Positions 17,405 through 26,521 of a stretch of DNA of 64,000 bases are shown in pieces. Within the stretch, counting starts at the first letter, position 1; each line of letters begins with the position of its first letter. The position numbers were made by a program, and so were the translations under genes. Source of the DNA: Guptibacillus hwajinpoensis (lineage in GTDB: Bacteria > Bacillota > Bacilli > Bacillales > Guptibacillaceae). The stretch is from positions 1,178,001-1,242,000 of the forward strand of contig NZ_SWFM01000001.1 in assembly GCF_005144865.1 (NCBI RefSeq). The letters run 5' to 3'. Below the pieces are notes generated by a model. It was given only the letters and a program-made list of their open reading frames with translations, was not told the origin of the DNA and did no database searches.

Positions 17405-17555
17405 AGATAACCTCCATAACTTTTCGATTTGTTTCATTTCTTTAAACTAGCATCTATATCAAAAGTACGAGCTTTGAGTATTGTCACTTACTTCTACTTT
17501 TCACTTTGAAAAATCACAATATCCTCCTCACCCTACTTTTTTTAGCCATTAAAAA

Positions 17556-17586
17556 AGCCGAAAAGGAATCGTTCTCCTTTTCGGCT
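17556..17586 (-). terminator. Minus-strand terminator
   Basis: AGCCGAAAAGGA/TCCTTTTCGGCT, 12-bp stem, followed on the minus strand by TTTTTT. The nearest upstream minus-strand gene is the SDR gene, 290 nt away. Confidence 0.75.
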
Positions 17587-17879
17587 TATGTCTGACACTA
17601 GTTGTTCAGATCATTGCTACCTAGTCTTTTATTTTCACAAACCCAATTTTTTCGAGGGATTATTTTAAAGTAATCATAACTATTTTAGATTACTTTATTC
17701 TTGTTAATTGTTACTTACTTATCATCCCTACATACCTCAAATGCTGTGAGCAAGAAGGAGCTTTTTTCATTGAAAGAAATGCTTTTTAAGACCGAACATA
17801 ATATTCCAGTCCCAAAAGCATTTTAACGCCAAATGGCACCAAAGATCAACCGAGGAGGGTTGCCGCCCTATGCTATTCC
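17587..17879. other. AT-rich intergenic stretch
   Basis: No convincing gene. A plus-strand frame of 18 codons (17770-17826, LKEMLFKTEHNIPVPKAF) has AAGGAGC upstream but no recognisable homologue. Confidence 0.35.
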
Positions 17880-18626
17880 CTAAACATCGGCAGACCCCAA
17901 CGTCATGCCTCCATCCACGATTATTTCTGTTCCAGTGCAATAAGAGCTTTCATCTGAAACAAGGAATGCGACCGCTCTTGCAATTTCAACAGGCTGTCCG
18001 ATACGTCCAAGTGGAATGGAACTATAGAATTCAGGGACCCCTTCGCCTTGTGTTGCCATGTTGGTCTCGACTCCACCAGGGTGGATCATGTTAACCCTAA
18101 TACCTTTTGGACCAAGTTCAATTGCGGCGGCTTTAGACATGGCGACAACTGCCGCTTTAGTTGCAGCATAAGCACTTGAATGACCAATCGGGGCAAATGC
18201 GGAAATGGAAACATTGTTCACAATAGACCCTTTCTGCTGCTCTTCCATTAAAGGAAGAACGGCCTGCATTCCGAGGAAAACACCAAGCTGATTCACGTTA
18301 ATTAGCTCTTGATATTCTTCGATAGTTAACTCCGTAAACGCTTTACGTTTTAAAATGCCAGCATTGTTAATAAGTCCATCAATTTTTCCGAATTCATTCT
18401 CTATCTCTTTCGTTACCGCATCCCAATGTGATTCCTTGGTAACATCAAGTTCCACAGGATGAGCTTGATCTCTTCCAATCGATTCGACTACTTCTTTAGC
18501 ACTTTCATAGCTGCGCGCACCAATCACCACTAGTGCGCCCAATGACGCAAGGTGCTCAGCAATCGCTTTTCCCTGACCACGGTTACCTCCTGTGATAAGA
18601 ATGACCTGATTTTTCAAATTAGGCAT
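17880..18626 (-). CDS. Short-chain dehydrogenase/reductase
   Basis: A 248-residue classical SDR. The Rossmann motif [15 protein letters not shown] is at residues about 12-26, NNAG at about 88-91, and the catalytic [18 protein letters not shown] (Ser-Tyr-Lys) at about 142-159; [10 protein letters not shown] is the C-terminal family signature. NAD(P)H-linked oxidation or reduction of an unknown alcohol or ketone. GGAGAG ribosome site. Stand-alone gene. Confidence 0.92.
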   Translation of the reverse strand: MPNLKNQVILITGGNRGQGKAIAEHLASLGALVVIGARSYESAKEVVESIGRDQAHPVELDVTKESHWDAVTKEIENEFGKIDGLINNAGILKRKAFTELTIEEYQELINVNQLGVFLGMQAVLPLMEEQQKGSIVNNVSISAFAPIGHSSAYAATKAAVVAMSKAAAIELGPKGIRVNMIHPGGVETNMATQGEGVPEFYSSIPLGRIGQPVEIARAVAFLVSDESSYCTGTEIIVDGGMTLGSADV

Positions 18627-18786
18627 ACGATCTCTCCTTCATGACTTATCGTATAATTACTCTATCATAACGAGAAGATAGCCCATATTCCCCGATAATA
18701 TTGATTACTATTTTATCATTTGAAATAATTACATATACAGGAAAAATATAACGAACCCATTTTATCCGAAACGAGGGATTAACCAA

Positions 18787-19506
18787 TTGATCTATAGTAG
18801 AAAAACATACAAAATTATTCCTGAAAAACTGGACGAATTCAACGAATTTTTCCATACCTATTTGTATGCTAATCAACTGAAACATGGAGCAAAACTAATT
18901 GGACGATGGGTGAATGAAGATCGTGATGAAATTACAGCGATTTGGGAATACGATAGTGATGATCAATACGAGAACATTGACCAACAAATTAGAACTAGTG
19001 GTTTGCATCAAAAAGCCCAAGAACGAAAAAAGGAATTAGGAGAGCTATACCTTGAAAGTATGCAGGATTTTCTAACTTCAACTGCTGAACCCTATTCGTA
19101 TCATCCACCAAAGCACATCGTCTCAGCAGCTTCTGTTATTTTTAATGAAGATAATGAAATTCTATTGATTAAAGGCCCACGGCGAGGTTGGGAATTTCCT
19201 GGAGGTCAGGTAGAAGAAGGCGAATCTTTGATTGATGCCGCAATAAGAGAAGCAAAAGAAGAATCCGGAGCGGACATCGAAATCGTATAGTTCTGTGGCG
19301 TTTTTCAGAATGTAGCCTCCTCCATCTCCAATAACTTGTTTCTAGCAAAAGTGATCGGAGGCGAATTAACCACATCGCCGGAAAGTCTCGAAGTAGGCTT
19401 TTTCCCTATAGATGTAGCGCTTGACATGGTCACCTGGAAGAACTTTAGACGGCGGATAAAATACTGTTTAGACGAAGAAAAACACCCATTTTTTGTTGCG
19501 TTCTAG
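18787..19506 (+). pseudogene. NIPSNAP-Nudix fusion gene interrupted by an in-frame TAG
   Basis: Residues 1-100 resemble the NIPSNAP domain and residues 108-167 start a Nudix hydrolase with an intact Nudix box (GGQVEEGESLIDAAIREAKE). A TAG at 19288-19290 stops it at residue 167, yet the same frame continues with FCGVFQNVASSISNNLFLAK and ends at a TAG at 19504, giving the C-terminal 71 residues expected of the domain. A single CAG-to-TAG change would explain it. The truncated product lacks the last strands of the Nudix fold. A sequencing error or stop readthrough would be alternatives. The start is TTG at 18787. Confidence 0.8.
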
Positions 19507-19528
19507 CTATGAAAGATATTGCAAAACG

Positions 19529-19568
19529 ACAGGGAAGAAGCAGAGAACTGCTTCTTCCCTGTTTTGTT
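19529..19568 (+). terminator. Terminator after the NIPSNAP-Nudix gene
   Basis: CAGGGAAGAAGCAG pairs with CTGCTTCTTCCCTG (loop AGAA), then TTTTGTTTT. It supports the view that the gene originally ran to 19506. Confidence 0.85.
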
Positions 19569-19782
19569 TTAATGATAGTGGGTATTCTTCAAATACGTTA
19601 CCTTTTTCGACTTTTTTCACTAATATTCTACATAAAAAGGATGTGATGGAAAATATTGATAGAAAAGCCTTTATTACATTTAATTAAGTGACTTGTCAGA
19701 TTAAATCCCTTCACTTTACACCATACTAATGGTAGTGGTAGAGTAAGTAATTGTGTTTAAAAAGAGATTAAAGGAGTCGTAT

Positions 19783-21315
19783 ATGAAAAATAAAGAAACT
19801 GGTCGAATCGATTGGCCCGTCTTTGGAATAAGCGGTGGGGTTCTTGTCCTCTTCGTCTTTCTTGCACTTTTCGATATATCATTAGTTGAAAACCTCGTAA
19901 GCTCAAGCTTTGCCTGGTCAGCGAAATATTTCGGGGCTTTCTGGCAGATCTTAATGCTAGCAACGTTCTTCGTAGGGATTGGCTTAGCCTTCTCGAAATA
20001 TGGAAAAATCAAACTAGGTGGCATTGACAAGCCCGAGCTAAGCCTATACAAGTGGTTATCCATCATTATGGCCACACTTCTTGCAGGCGGAGGCGTGTTC
20101 TGGGCAGCAGCTGAGCCAATGTATCACTTCTTAACTGTTCCTCCTTCTCAGGATGGGAAAGGAATTGAAGCAGGTACACAGAGTGCAGTTGATACAGCAC
20201 TTGCTCAAAGCTTCATGCACTGGGGTTTCCTCGCGTGGGCAATTCTTGGAACAATTAGTGCTGTAGTCATGATGTACGGTCATTACCATAGAGGTATGCC
20301 GATGAAACCTCGTACACTTCTCTATCCAATCTTCGGTGAAAAGCTGCGCCATAGTTGGTTCGGAACGCTAGTTGATGCGTTTTCTGTTATCGCTGTTGCA
20401 GCTGGTACAATTGGACCAATTGGTTTCCTAGGTTTACAGGCAAGTTATGGTCTCCAGGAAATATTCGGTATACCAAATCAATTCAGTACACAGTTTTCAA
20501 TTATTCTAGCGGTAGTTGTGGTTTCAACGATTTCAGCCATAACGGGTCTATATAAAGGAATTCAGTACTTAAGTAGCTTTAATGTCCGTCTTGCAATCGG
20601 TTTGATGGTCTTTATTGTGATCTTCGGTCCTGGTGGCTTTATTTTCGACCACTTTCTCTCAGGATTTGGCGTTTACCTTAATGAATTTGTAACGATGAGT
20701 ACGTTCCGTGCAGATACCGGCTGGCTCTCCTTCTGGACAGTCTTCTTCTGGGGCTGGTTCATTGGATATGGTCCAATGATGGCGATTCTTGTGAGTCGTA
20801 TTTCAAGAGGACGCACTATTCGAGACATTATCATTGCAGTATCGATTTTCGCACCAGTGATTTCGACATTCTGGTTTACCGTTCTTGGTGGATCTGGAAT
20901 ATACTTTGAACTAACGAACTCTGGATCGATTTCAGAAGCACTAAATGCAGCAGGTAACCCTGCAGCAATGTTTGCAATTACTGAGCAATTCCCGCTTGCA
21001 AGCATCATTTCACCATTGTTCTTACTGTTAACGATTCTATTCGTTGTAACAACAAGTGATTCTATGTCCTACACCATCGCAATGGCCGTTACAGGTGAAG
21101 GTGATCCTCAAAGATGGCTTCGCGTGTTCTGGGCCATTCTAATGGGTACTGTTGCTGTGATCTTGTTAATTACAGGAGACAGTGGTATTACACAGTTACA
21201 GAACTTTATCGTTGTAACAGCTGTGCCGGTATCACTACTTCTCTTACCGATGATATGGCTAGCGCCTAAAGTCGCGAGGGAAATGGCGAAGGATCAGAAT
21301 ATCACGAAAAAATAA
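19783..21315 (+). CDS. BCCT family betaine/choline/carnitine transporter
   Basis: A 510-residue secondary transporter with 12 predicted helices, taking up quaternary ammonium osmolytes with Na+ or H+. GGGVFWAAAEPMYHFL near residue 104 and the helix-8 region FWTVFFWGWFIGYGPMMAI near 315 are the BCCT signatures (the latter holds the Trp-rich substrate box). The start is ATG at 19783, as AAAGGAG lies 6 nt upstream; the frame begins earlier at 19753. OpuD-type glycine betaine uptake is most likely, in line with an osmotically challenged habitat. Confidence 0.93.
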   Translation: MKNKETGRIDWPVFGISGGVLVLFVFLALFDISLVENLVSSSFAWSAKYFGAFWQILMLATFFVGIGLAFSKYGKIKLGGIDKPELSLYKWLSIIMATLLAGGGVFWAAAEPMYHFLTVPPSQDGKGIEAGTQSAVDTALAQSFMHWGFLAWAILGTISAVVMMYGHYHRGMPMKPRTLLYPIFGEKLRHSWFGTLVDAFSVIAVAAGTIGPIGFLGLQASYGLQEIFGIPNQFSTQFSIILAVVVVSTISAITGLYKGIQYLSSFNVRLAIGLMVFIVIFGPGGFIFDHFLSGFGVYLNEFVTMSTFRADTGWLSFWTVFFWGWFIGYGPMMAILVSRISRGRTIRDIIIAVSIFAPVISTFWFTVLGGSGIYFELTNSGSISEALNAAGNPAAMFAITEQFPLASIISPLFLLLTILFVVTTSDSMSYTIAMAVTGEGDPQRWLRVFWAILMGTVAVILLITGDSGITQLQNFIVVTAVPVSLLLLPMIWLAPKVAREMAKDQNITKK

Positions 21316-21324
21316 GACATTTCG

Positions 21325-21354
21325 AAGACGCACCCTTTGGGGTGCGTCTTTTTT
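21325..21354 (+). terminator. Terminator of the BCCT gene
   Basis: AAGACGCACCC/GGGTGCGTCTT stem followed by TTTTTTG. Confidence 0.9.
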
Positions 21355-21390
21355 GTATGGGCGGTTAGCGGCACGGGTTCCGGTTCGCGG

Positions 21391-21408
21391 GTGCCTGTCA
21401 CCACCCGG
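21391..21408 (+). repeat. Dispersed hairpin repeat, copy 5 (loop CCTGT)
   Basis: TTCGCGG then GTGCCTGTCACCACCCGG and a TTTTGGTCGAA tail. Confidence 0.9.
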
Positions 21409-21492
21409 TTTTGGTCGAAAAAAGGGGAAATATCTTGATGATCGTTTGGGTATCCTAACAATTGATGATTCATATTTAAGGAGGATGCAACG

Positions 21493-22269
21493 ATGCTTGA
21501 AGGTAAATGTGCATTAATTACTGGCTCTGGTCAGGGGATCGGCTTAGAAATAGCTACTGAGTTTGCGAAGGCTGGCGCGAAGGTAATGTTGAACGATATT
21601 AACGAAGATACGTTGAAGGAATCGGTTGAGAGCTTAACGTCACAAGGATTCACCGTTGAAGGCGTTGTGGCTAACGTGGCGAAAGAAGAAGATGTGAAGA
21701 ATGCAATCGATGAAACGGTTAAGAAATTTGGTCGGATTGATATTCTCGTGAACAATGCTGGTATTCAACACGTTGCACCGGTTGAAGAGTTTCCGAGTGA
21801 GAAGTTTAGCCTTATCCTTGACATCATGTTGAAAGGCCCATTCTATGCCATTAAGCATGCTTTTCCAATTATGAAAGAGCAGGGCTATGGTCGGATTCTC
21901 AACATGGCTTCAATTAATGGACTAATTGGATTTGCAGGAAAAGCAGGCTACAACAGTGCAAAACATGGGATCATTGGTCTGACAAAGGTAACTGCCCTTG
22001 AAGGTGCAGATCACGGGATTACAGTGAATGCGATTTGTCCTGGATATGTGGATACTCCGCTTGTTCAGAATCAGCTTGAGGATTTGGCGAAAACTCGAAA
22101 CATTGAGAAAGAAAAAGCACTAGAGCAAGTTATTTATCCTCTCGTACCACAAAAGCGTTTAATACAAGTACAGGAAGTAGCCGATTATTCCATCTTTCTT
22201 GTTAGCGAAAAAGCAAAGAGCATTACGGGGCAAGCTGCAGTTATTGACGGCGGTTATACAGCTCAGTAA
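21493..22269 (+). CDS. 3-hydroxybutyrate dehydrogenase
   Basis: A 258-residue SDR converting 3-hydroxybutyrate and acetoacetate with NAD+. TGSGQGIGLEIA (10-21), NNAGIQHVAP (about 88), the catalytic Ser and YNSAKHG (about 156), and VNAICPGYVDTPLV (about 179) follow the BdhA pattern closely. AAGGAGG upstream of the ATG. It faces a GntP-type permease across a shared terminator; in B. subtilis a comparable dehydrogenase (YxjF) and GntP permease (YxjC) are neighbours. Together they suggest growth on 3-hydroxybutyrate. Confidence 0.9.
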   Translation: MLEGKCALITGSGQGIGLEIATEFAKAGAKVMLNDINEDTLKESVESLTSQGFTVEGVVANVAKEEDVKNAIDETVKKFGRIDILVNNAGIQHVAPVEEFPSEKFSLILDIMLKGPFYAIKHAFPIMKEQGYGRILNMASINGLIGFAGKAGYNSAKHGIIGLTKVTALEGADHGITVNAICPGYVDTPLVQNQLEDLAKTRNIEKEKALEQVIYPLVPQKRLIQVQEVADYSIFLVSEKAKSITGQAAVIDGGYTAQ

Positions 22270-22284
22270 ACAACATAAACAAGA

Positions 22285-22323
22285 AAATCCCCGCTGTTCT
22301 CAAATCGAGAATAGCGGGGATTT
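22285..22323. terminator. Bidirectional terminator
   Basis: A 17-bp perfect stem (22285-22301 with 22307-22323) with A/T runs on both sides, shared by the convergent dehydrogenase and GntP genes. Confidence 0.9.
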
Positions 22324-22335
22324 CTTTTTGTGCAT

Positions 22336-23625
22336 TTAGTTGATTCCCATCATAGCAAGGAAAATAATTGCGATCGTAGCAATCATCGGAATGATTAGGC
22401 CGACTACAAAAACATCTTTGTAGGAATCTTTATGTGTTAATCCTGTTACTGTGAAAAGTGTTAGCAATGCACCGTTATGTGGGAGAATTGATGCACCTGA
22501 AGCAACGGCTGTGATTCGGTGGAATGCTTCAAGGCTCATATTATTATTAACTGCAATGTTGTAATACTCTTGTCCAAGTGCTTCAAGCGCAATCCCCATA
22601 CCACCTGAAGCAGACCCTGTAATCATTGCGAGGAGTTGAACTGCAAAGGCTTCAGAGAAATAGGGGCTAAGCGGAATGGCGAAGATGAGATCCTTCACTG
22701 CTTCAAAGCCAGGTGATGCTGTAACGACTGAACCAAAACCTACAGCGGCACTAGTATTGATCGTTGCCATTACCGATCCGGAAGCACCGCCATTAATCGC
22801 TTTAATAAATTGTTTATAGTTCTTGAAGTTGAATAGCATGATGAGCACAATACCAATTAGAAGCGCGATTAGAATGCTTAGATTTTCGAAAGCATTCAGC
22901 GTTACAACTACTGCAATGAGTGGGATAACGGAAAGAATCCAGTTAGGTAGCTCCTCCTCATTAATGCTTTTCACTTCATTAGATCCTTTTGGTTCGGTAA
23001 ATGCCTCATCATTTTTCGAGAGCTGCTTCTCACGGAATTTCAGATAGAAATATCCTCCAACCGCCATTATTAAACCAGCGACAATTCCAAGAATTGGAGC
23101 TGCCATCGTGGACGTTTTAAACGTGTTAATTGGGATGATGTTCTGAATCTGCGGAGTCCCCGGTAGAGCGGTCATTGTAAATGTAAAAGCCCCGAGTACA
23201 AATGTTGACGGGATAAGTTTACGAGAAACGTTAGCCTGACGGAACATGGCAACTGCAAGAGGGTAAACAGCGAACACTACAACGAAAAGACTCACGCCTC
23301 CGTAAGTCAGAATGGCTGCCGAAAGAAGCATACCAAGAATCGCACGTTTCTCTCCTATTACACTTGAAATTTTGTAAGCAACAGATTGTGCTGCCCCAGT
23401 ATCCTCCATTAACTTTCCAAAAATCGCTCCGAATAAGAATATCGGGAAATAGGCTTTCGCAAAGTCTACAAACCCTGCCATATACGTATCGGTATATGTA
23501 TTTAGAATATCCATTCCGCTTAATAATGCAACAATACCGGATACTAGTGGGGCGATCCATATAATTGACCAGCCCATGTATGCAAGTAGCATCAAGAGAG
23601 CCAGTCCAATAATAATACTAATCAT
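22336..23625 (-). CDS. GntP family permease (likely 3-hydroxybutyrate uptake)
   Basis: A 429-residue permease with about 12 helices of the gluconate:H+ symporter family. Recognisable segments are FLFGAIFGKLMEDTGAAQSV (about residue 62), FVLGAFTFTMTALPGTPQIQ (about 141) and TGSASGGMGIALEALG near 345. The adjacent 3-hydroxybutyrate dehydrogenase points to a ketone-body or hydroxy-acid substrate rather than gluconate. GAGGAGG precedes the ATG. Confidence 0.88.
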   Translation of the reverse strand: MISIIIGLALLMLLAYMGWSIIWIAPLVSGIVALLSGMDILNTYTDTYMAGFVDFAKAYFPIFLFGAIFGKLMEDTGAAQSVAYKISSVIGEKRAILGMLLSAAILTYGGVSLFVVVFAVYPLAVAMFRQANVSRKLIPSTFVLGAFTFTMTALPGTPQIQNIIPINTFKTSTMAAPILGIVAGLIMAVGGYFYLKFREKQLSKNDEAFTEPKGSNEVKSINEEELPNWILSVIPLIAVVVTLNAFENLSILIALLIGIVLIMLFNFKNYKQFIKAINGGASGSVMATINTSAAVGFGSVVTASPGFEAVKDLIFAIPLSPYFSEAFAVQLLAMITGSASGGMGIALEALGQEYYNIAVNNNMSLEAFHRITAVASGASILPHNGALLTLFTVTGLTHKDSYKDVFVVGLIIPMIATIAIIFLAMMGIN

Positions 23626-23710
23626 AGCTGATTTGCCTCCTCAAAAATCTTATGTCTGTTTTACTATGTCCAATCCAGGCAAATCTAAATCGACAAAAAC
23701 CGATTCGCGA

Positions 23711-23728
23711 GTGCCTGTCACCACCCGA
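23711..23728 (+). repeat. Dispersed hairpin repeat, copy 6 (loop CCTGT)
   Basis: GATTCGCGA then GTGCCTGTCACCACCCGA. The tail continues with two further CGAAT motifs (ACTCGAAT, CACCCGAAT), so this copy is extended to about 23752. Confidence 0.9.
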
Positions 23729-23783
23729 ATTTACTCGAATGCACCCGAATGGGTATACCCTGTTAGTTTTGAGTTAAAACCTG

Positions 23784-23801
23784 GTGCCTGTCACCACTCG
23801 A
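23784..23801 (+). repeat. Dispersed hairpin repeat, copy 7 (loop CCTGT)
   Basis: GTGCCTGTCACCACTCGA, one mismatch in the tail, 55 bp after copy 6. Confidence 0.85.
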
Positions 23802-23910
23802 ATTTATATGAACTATGATGTTATTTGTCGAATATATTTGAACTCTTCAATAAGCACGCTTTTTGTCTAGCTCAAGTGATTACGGCACTCGGCTGGTTAT
23901 AGAATAAACG

Positions 23911-23944
23911 AAAGAACCTGGAGTCCAAGACATCCAGGTTCTTT
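23911..23944. terminator. Terminator, possibly bidirectional
   Basis: AAAGAACCTGGA (23911-23922) pairs with TCCAGGTTCTTT (23933-23944). It lies downstream of the 99-residue hypothetical gene. Confidence 0.8.
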
Positions 23945-23955
23945 CTATTTAAATG

Positions 23956-24255
23956 TTAGTAATAGTGCTCTCTACCAGACTCTTCAAACACCTTCCAATG
24001 CCCATTCATCATCGACGATTTATAATTCATCACGATGTAATTTGTAACTTCCTCCCCGTCATTTGTTTGAACAAAATAGGTATCCGAGCCTCTATAGTCA
24101 ATTTCCATAATCTCTTCACCCTTGAATGTATCATGCGAGCTTATAAATTCTTTCAAAGCCCCTCTTTCGTTCATCTCATTTATAACTTTATAAGGGCCAA
24201 ACATCATAAACAACACAACAAAAAGTAATCCTGTACCTATCGCTATTTTTTTCAA
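23956..24255 (-). CDS. Hypothetical membrane-anchored protein
   Basis: A 99-residue protein with an N-terminal hydrophobic helix (about 4-21), then a soluble region beginning MNERGALKEFISSHDTFKGE. The TTG start is preceded by AGAGGAAGAGAGG. A small extracytoplasmic domain tethered to the membrane is likely. No family recognised. Confidence 0.7.
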   Translation of the reverse strand: MKKIAIGTGLLFVVLFMMFGPYKVINEMNERGALKEFISSHDTFKGEEIMEIDYRGSDTYFVQTNDGEEVTNYIVMNYKSSMMNGHWKVFEESGREHYY

Positions 24256-24356
24256 GCCTCTCTTCCTCTCTCAAAAGTCTCCCCCAAAACAATATCATAA
24301 TCATTTGATATAGAGACATGAAAAAAAGTGAGGCAGTCTGCCCCACTTCCAACCTT

Positions 24357-24677
24357 CTATGAACTTGTGACATTGCTTTTACCGACATGGACAAGCTGCT
24401 TCTTTACGAATTGAATGAGAATAAGAATAATAGCAAAAAGCGTTAAAAAGCAAAGGCTTGTAATGAGCGGTGCCACTTTGAACGCGTAAAGAAACATGTC
24501 GATCTCATAAATATCTTTAGAAGCTGAAATCGAACGCGGTGTGAAAATAAGATGACTTTTCCAGTCAGGATGGGCCGGCAATAGGCTAGCTTTCCAAGAC
24601 ATCTCCCAATACGAATAGCAGAAGACAGTGAATAGAGACAACAGCATGCCAAGTTTGAAGAAACCCCTTTTCTTCAC
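24357..24677 (-). CDS. DUF4306-like (YjdJ-type) membrane protein
   Basis: A 106-residue protein with helices at about 7-25 and 71-93. The outer loop has WKSHLIFTPRSISASKDIYE then IDMFLYAFKVAPL, resembling YjdJ/DUF4306 proteins (FTP, DI, D-x-F-x-YA-x-K). Function unknown. Transcribed in the same direction as the 99-residue gene. Confidence 0.6.
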   Translation of the reverse strand: MKKRGFFKLGMLLSLFTVFCYSYWEMSWKASLLPAHPDWKSHLIFTPRSISASKDIYEIDMFLYAFKVAPLITSLCFLTLFAIILILIQFVKKQLVHVGKSNVTSS

Positions 24678-24935
24678 TCTATCACCTCTTTTTTTGTACC
24701 ATACTTATTCGAGAAATGAGAAGGAATTCCTTTTTTTTGAAAAAGTTCTTGCAGCAAGTTTACTAAGTACCTTTCTCCTGGTGCTTTAGGCCAACATACA
24801 AAACAGTGTAAAGCTCTCAGGGTACATTTACTTACTTTCTGTCATGAACCCTTCATAATCCATTACTTCACCTTCACCGGCACTTAATAGAGATGAGATA
24901 GAGTGGTAGTGACCAATAGGAAGGGAGAGATTTTT
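24678..24935. other. Intergenic stretch upstream of GlpQ, possible weak PhoP box
   Basis: No gene. TTCATA (24852), TTACTT (24863) and TTCACC (24873) are spaced 11 and 10 bp, a weak match to PhoP half-sites, followed by TTAATAG. GlpQ genes are Pho-controlled in B. subtilis, but the match here is marginal. Confidence 0.3.
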
Positions 24936-25751
24936 TTGAGAAAGATACTATCTACAGGTTTGATCGCCATTCTAGTTATGAGCTTGTTTTTCGTAGCGGA
25001 TGGGGATGTTTTGGCGAGTCAGAATACGAAGAGTGTCCAAACAGTCGCACATCGTGGTGCTTCAGGTTATGCGCCAGAAAATACGATGGCTGCATTTGAA
25101 AAATCTGTTGAAATGAAGGCCGATTACTTTGAACTCGATGTTCAACTAACAAAAGACGGAGAGCTTATCGTTATTCACGATACATCCGTCGACCGCACAA
25201 CAAATGGTTCAGGGAAGGTGAAAGATATGACGCTTGAAGAGCTAAAACATCTGGATGCTGGCAGTTGGTTTGGAGAAGAATTTGCTGGCGAGAAGCTACC
25301 AACCCTTGGTGAAGTACTTGATGCATATCGAGGGAAATCTGGCATATTGATTGAGCTTAAATCTCCATCCCTTTATCCCGGAATCGAAGAAAAAGTTGCC
25401 GCTGAACTTGCTAAGCGAAATATGGATAAACCACACAACAACAAAGTCATCGTGCAATCTTTTGATCATGAATCTGTTGAAACGCTCCACTCTATTCTAC
25501 CTTCCGTACCGACAGGAGTACTTGTTAGCTATACCATGTCTGATGAACAATTGAATGAAGTTGCTCGTTATTCTGATTATGTGAATCCCGGTAAGTGGCT
25601 GATCACCTCCGATTTTGTAGATCGCATACACGAAAATGGAATGGAAGCGCAAGCCTGGACAGTAAGAGATATAGATTCAGTAGATCCCCTGCTTGAAGCT
25701 GGTGTAGACGGTATTATAACCGACTACCCTGATTACGTTAACCGCAGGTGA
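24936..25751 (+). CDS. glpQ: Secreted glycerophosphodiester phosphodiesterase
   Basis: A 271-residue GDPD enzyme that splits glycerophosphodiesters into glycerol 3-phosphate and alcohol. A signal peptide (residues 1 to about 28) precedes VAHRGASGYAPENTMAAFE with the catalytic His-Arg, then ELDVQLTKDGELIVIHD (metal Glu-Asp and second His), LIELKSP and QAWTVRD. The start is TTG at 24936, 9 nt after AAGGGAGAG; the in-frame GTG at 24903 lies before the ribosome site. The stop codon TGA lies inside a copy of the dispersed hairpin repeat. It likely scavenges phosphate or glycerol from teichoic acid or phospholipid debris. Confidence 0.92.
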   Translation: MRKILSTGLIAILVMSLFFVADGDVLASQNTKSVQTVAHRGASGYAPENTMAAFEKSVEMKADYFELDVQLTKDGELIVIHDTSVDRTTNGSGKVKDMTLEELKHLDAGSWFGEEFAGEKLPTLGEVLDAYRGKSGILIELKSPSLYPGIEEKVAAELAKRNMDKPHNNKVIVQSFDHESVETLHSILPSVPTGVLVSYTMSDEQLNEVARYSDYVNPGKWLITSDFVDRIHENGMEAQAWTVRDIDSVDPLLEAGVDGIITDYPDYVNRR

Positions 25752-25766
25752 CAGGCACCACCCGAA
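25747..25766 (+). repeat. Dispersed hairpin repeat, copy 8 (inverted loop ACAGG), contains the glpQ stop codon
   Basis: GGTGACAGGCACCACCCGAA. The hairpin loop reads ACAGG while the tail CACCCGAA is in the usual orientation. The tail extends with CACCCGAAT and ACTCGAAG. The TGA at 25749-25751 ends glpQ. Confidence 0.9.
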
Positions 25767-25876
25767 GTCACCCGAATAAACTCGAAGCGTGTCAATGTGT
25801 GCTGAAGGCGTTTGATGGTAGCCTCCTGTGGGAAGGATTAATTTATAAAGGAAAGATAATGAAAGGAGTTTTGATT

Positions 25877-26395
25877 GTGAGAAAGAAAGGTTCTATTCTG
25901 TTAATAGCAGGCTTAACAGCAGGTACACTACTAGCAGGGTGCGGTTCTGATGGTGCTGAAGAAAATACTGGCGCTCAGACGGAAGAAAGTACATTGAATG
26001 AAAGCTCAGGAGATAACAGCATGTCAGACAATACCTCTGGAGATAATAGTGCTAGTGACGGCGCTGAAGGATCAGACTCAAGTGAAGTAAATCTTGATGT
26101 CGGTATTGATACTGTTCTTACTGATCTTGATAGTATGAATTCAGCACTCGAGAATTCCTCCGAAGATAGTTCAAAGATTAATGAACTCGGAACTCAACTT
26201 CAATCACATTGGGATTTATTCGATCAAAAACTGAAAGAAGAATATCCTGAGGATTATAGTGCGATTAACGAGGAAATAACTCCTCTTATTGAAGAGTCCA
26301 CAAAAGATGAAGTGGATATTGAGAAGACAAAAACGTTACTAGATGAAGCGGTTGAGACAGTAACGAAATTTAAAGACGAGGTACCTGTTCAGTAA
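25877..26395 (+). CDS. Lipoprotein with helical C-terminal domain, paralogue 1
   Basis: A 172-residue lipoprotein: signal peptide with lipobox LLAGC (Cys near residue 22), a Ser/Asn/Asp/Glu-rich linker to about residue 72, then a helical domain starting VNLDVGIDTVLTDLDSMNSA and containing EEYPEDYSAINEEITPLIEE. The last part resembles the extracytoplasmic helical region ahead of FTR1-type iron permeases (W near a P-x-x-Y-x-x-I motif), but this is only a resemblance. The start is GTG at 25877 behind AAAGGAG. A paralogue lies beyond the permease at 28.0 kb. Confidence 0.8.
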   Translation: MRKKGSILLIAGLTAGTLLAGCGSDGAEENTGAQTEESTLNESSGDNSMSDNTSGDNSASDGAEGSDSSEVNLDVGIDTVLTDLDSMNSALENSSEDSSKINELGTQLQSHWDLFDQKLKEEYPEDYSAINEEITPLIEESTKDEVDIEKTKTLLDEAVETVTKFKDEVPVQ

Positions 26396-26400
26396 AGCGA

Positions 26401-26418
26401 GTGCCTGTCACCACCCGA
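26401..26418 (+). repeat. Dispersed hairpin repeat, copy 9 (loop CCTGT)
   Basis: GCGA then GTGCCTGTCACCACCCGA, starting 5 bp after the lipoprotein stop codon. Confidence 0.9.
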
Positions 26419-26458
26419 TATATGTAACAATTTGTCATACGATGGATAATATGATGCG

Positions 26459-26521
26459 TTCCTTCTAAAGATAAGGAATGAGTTGTTCACTCATTTCATT
26501 TTTAGAAGGAAGGCTTTTTTT
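26459..26521 (+). terminator. Terminator-like hairpin overlapping the permease ribosome binding site
   Basis: TTCCTTCTAAA (26459-26469) pairs perfectly with TTTAGAAGGAA (26501-26511), enclosing AATGAGT/ACTCATT. It is followed by GGCTTTTTTT and then the ATG of the amino-acid permease. The right arm contains the AGAAGGAAGG ribosome site, so the fold would both terminate transcription and hide translation. Confidence 0.7.

Noticed and set aside
24852..24878. Strong Pho box before glpQ
   Set aside because: Half-sites match poorly and spacing is 11 then 10 bp; kept only as a weak possibility.
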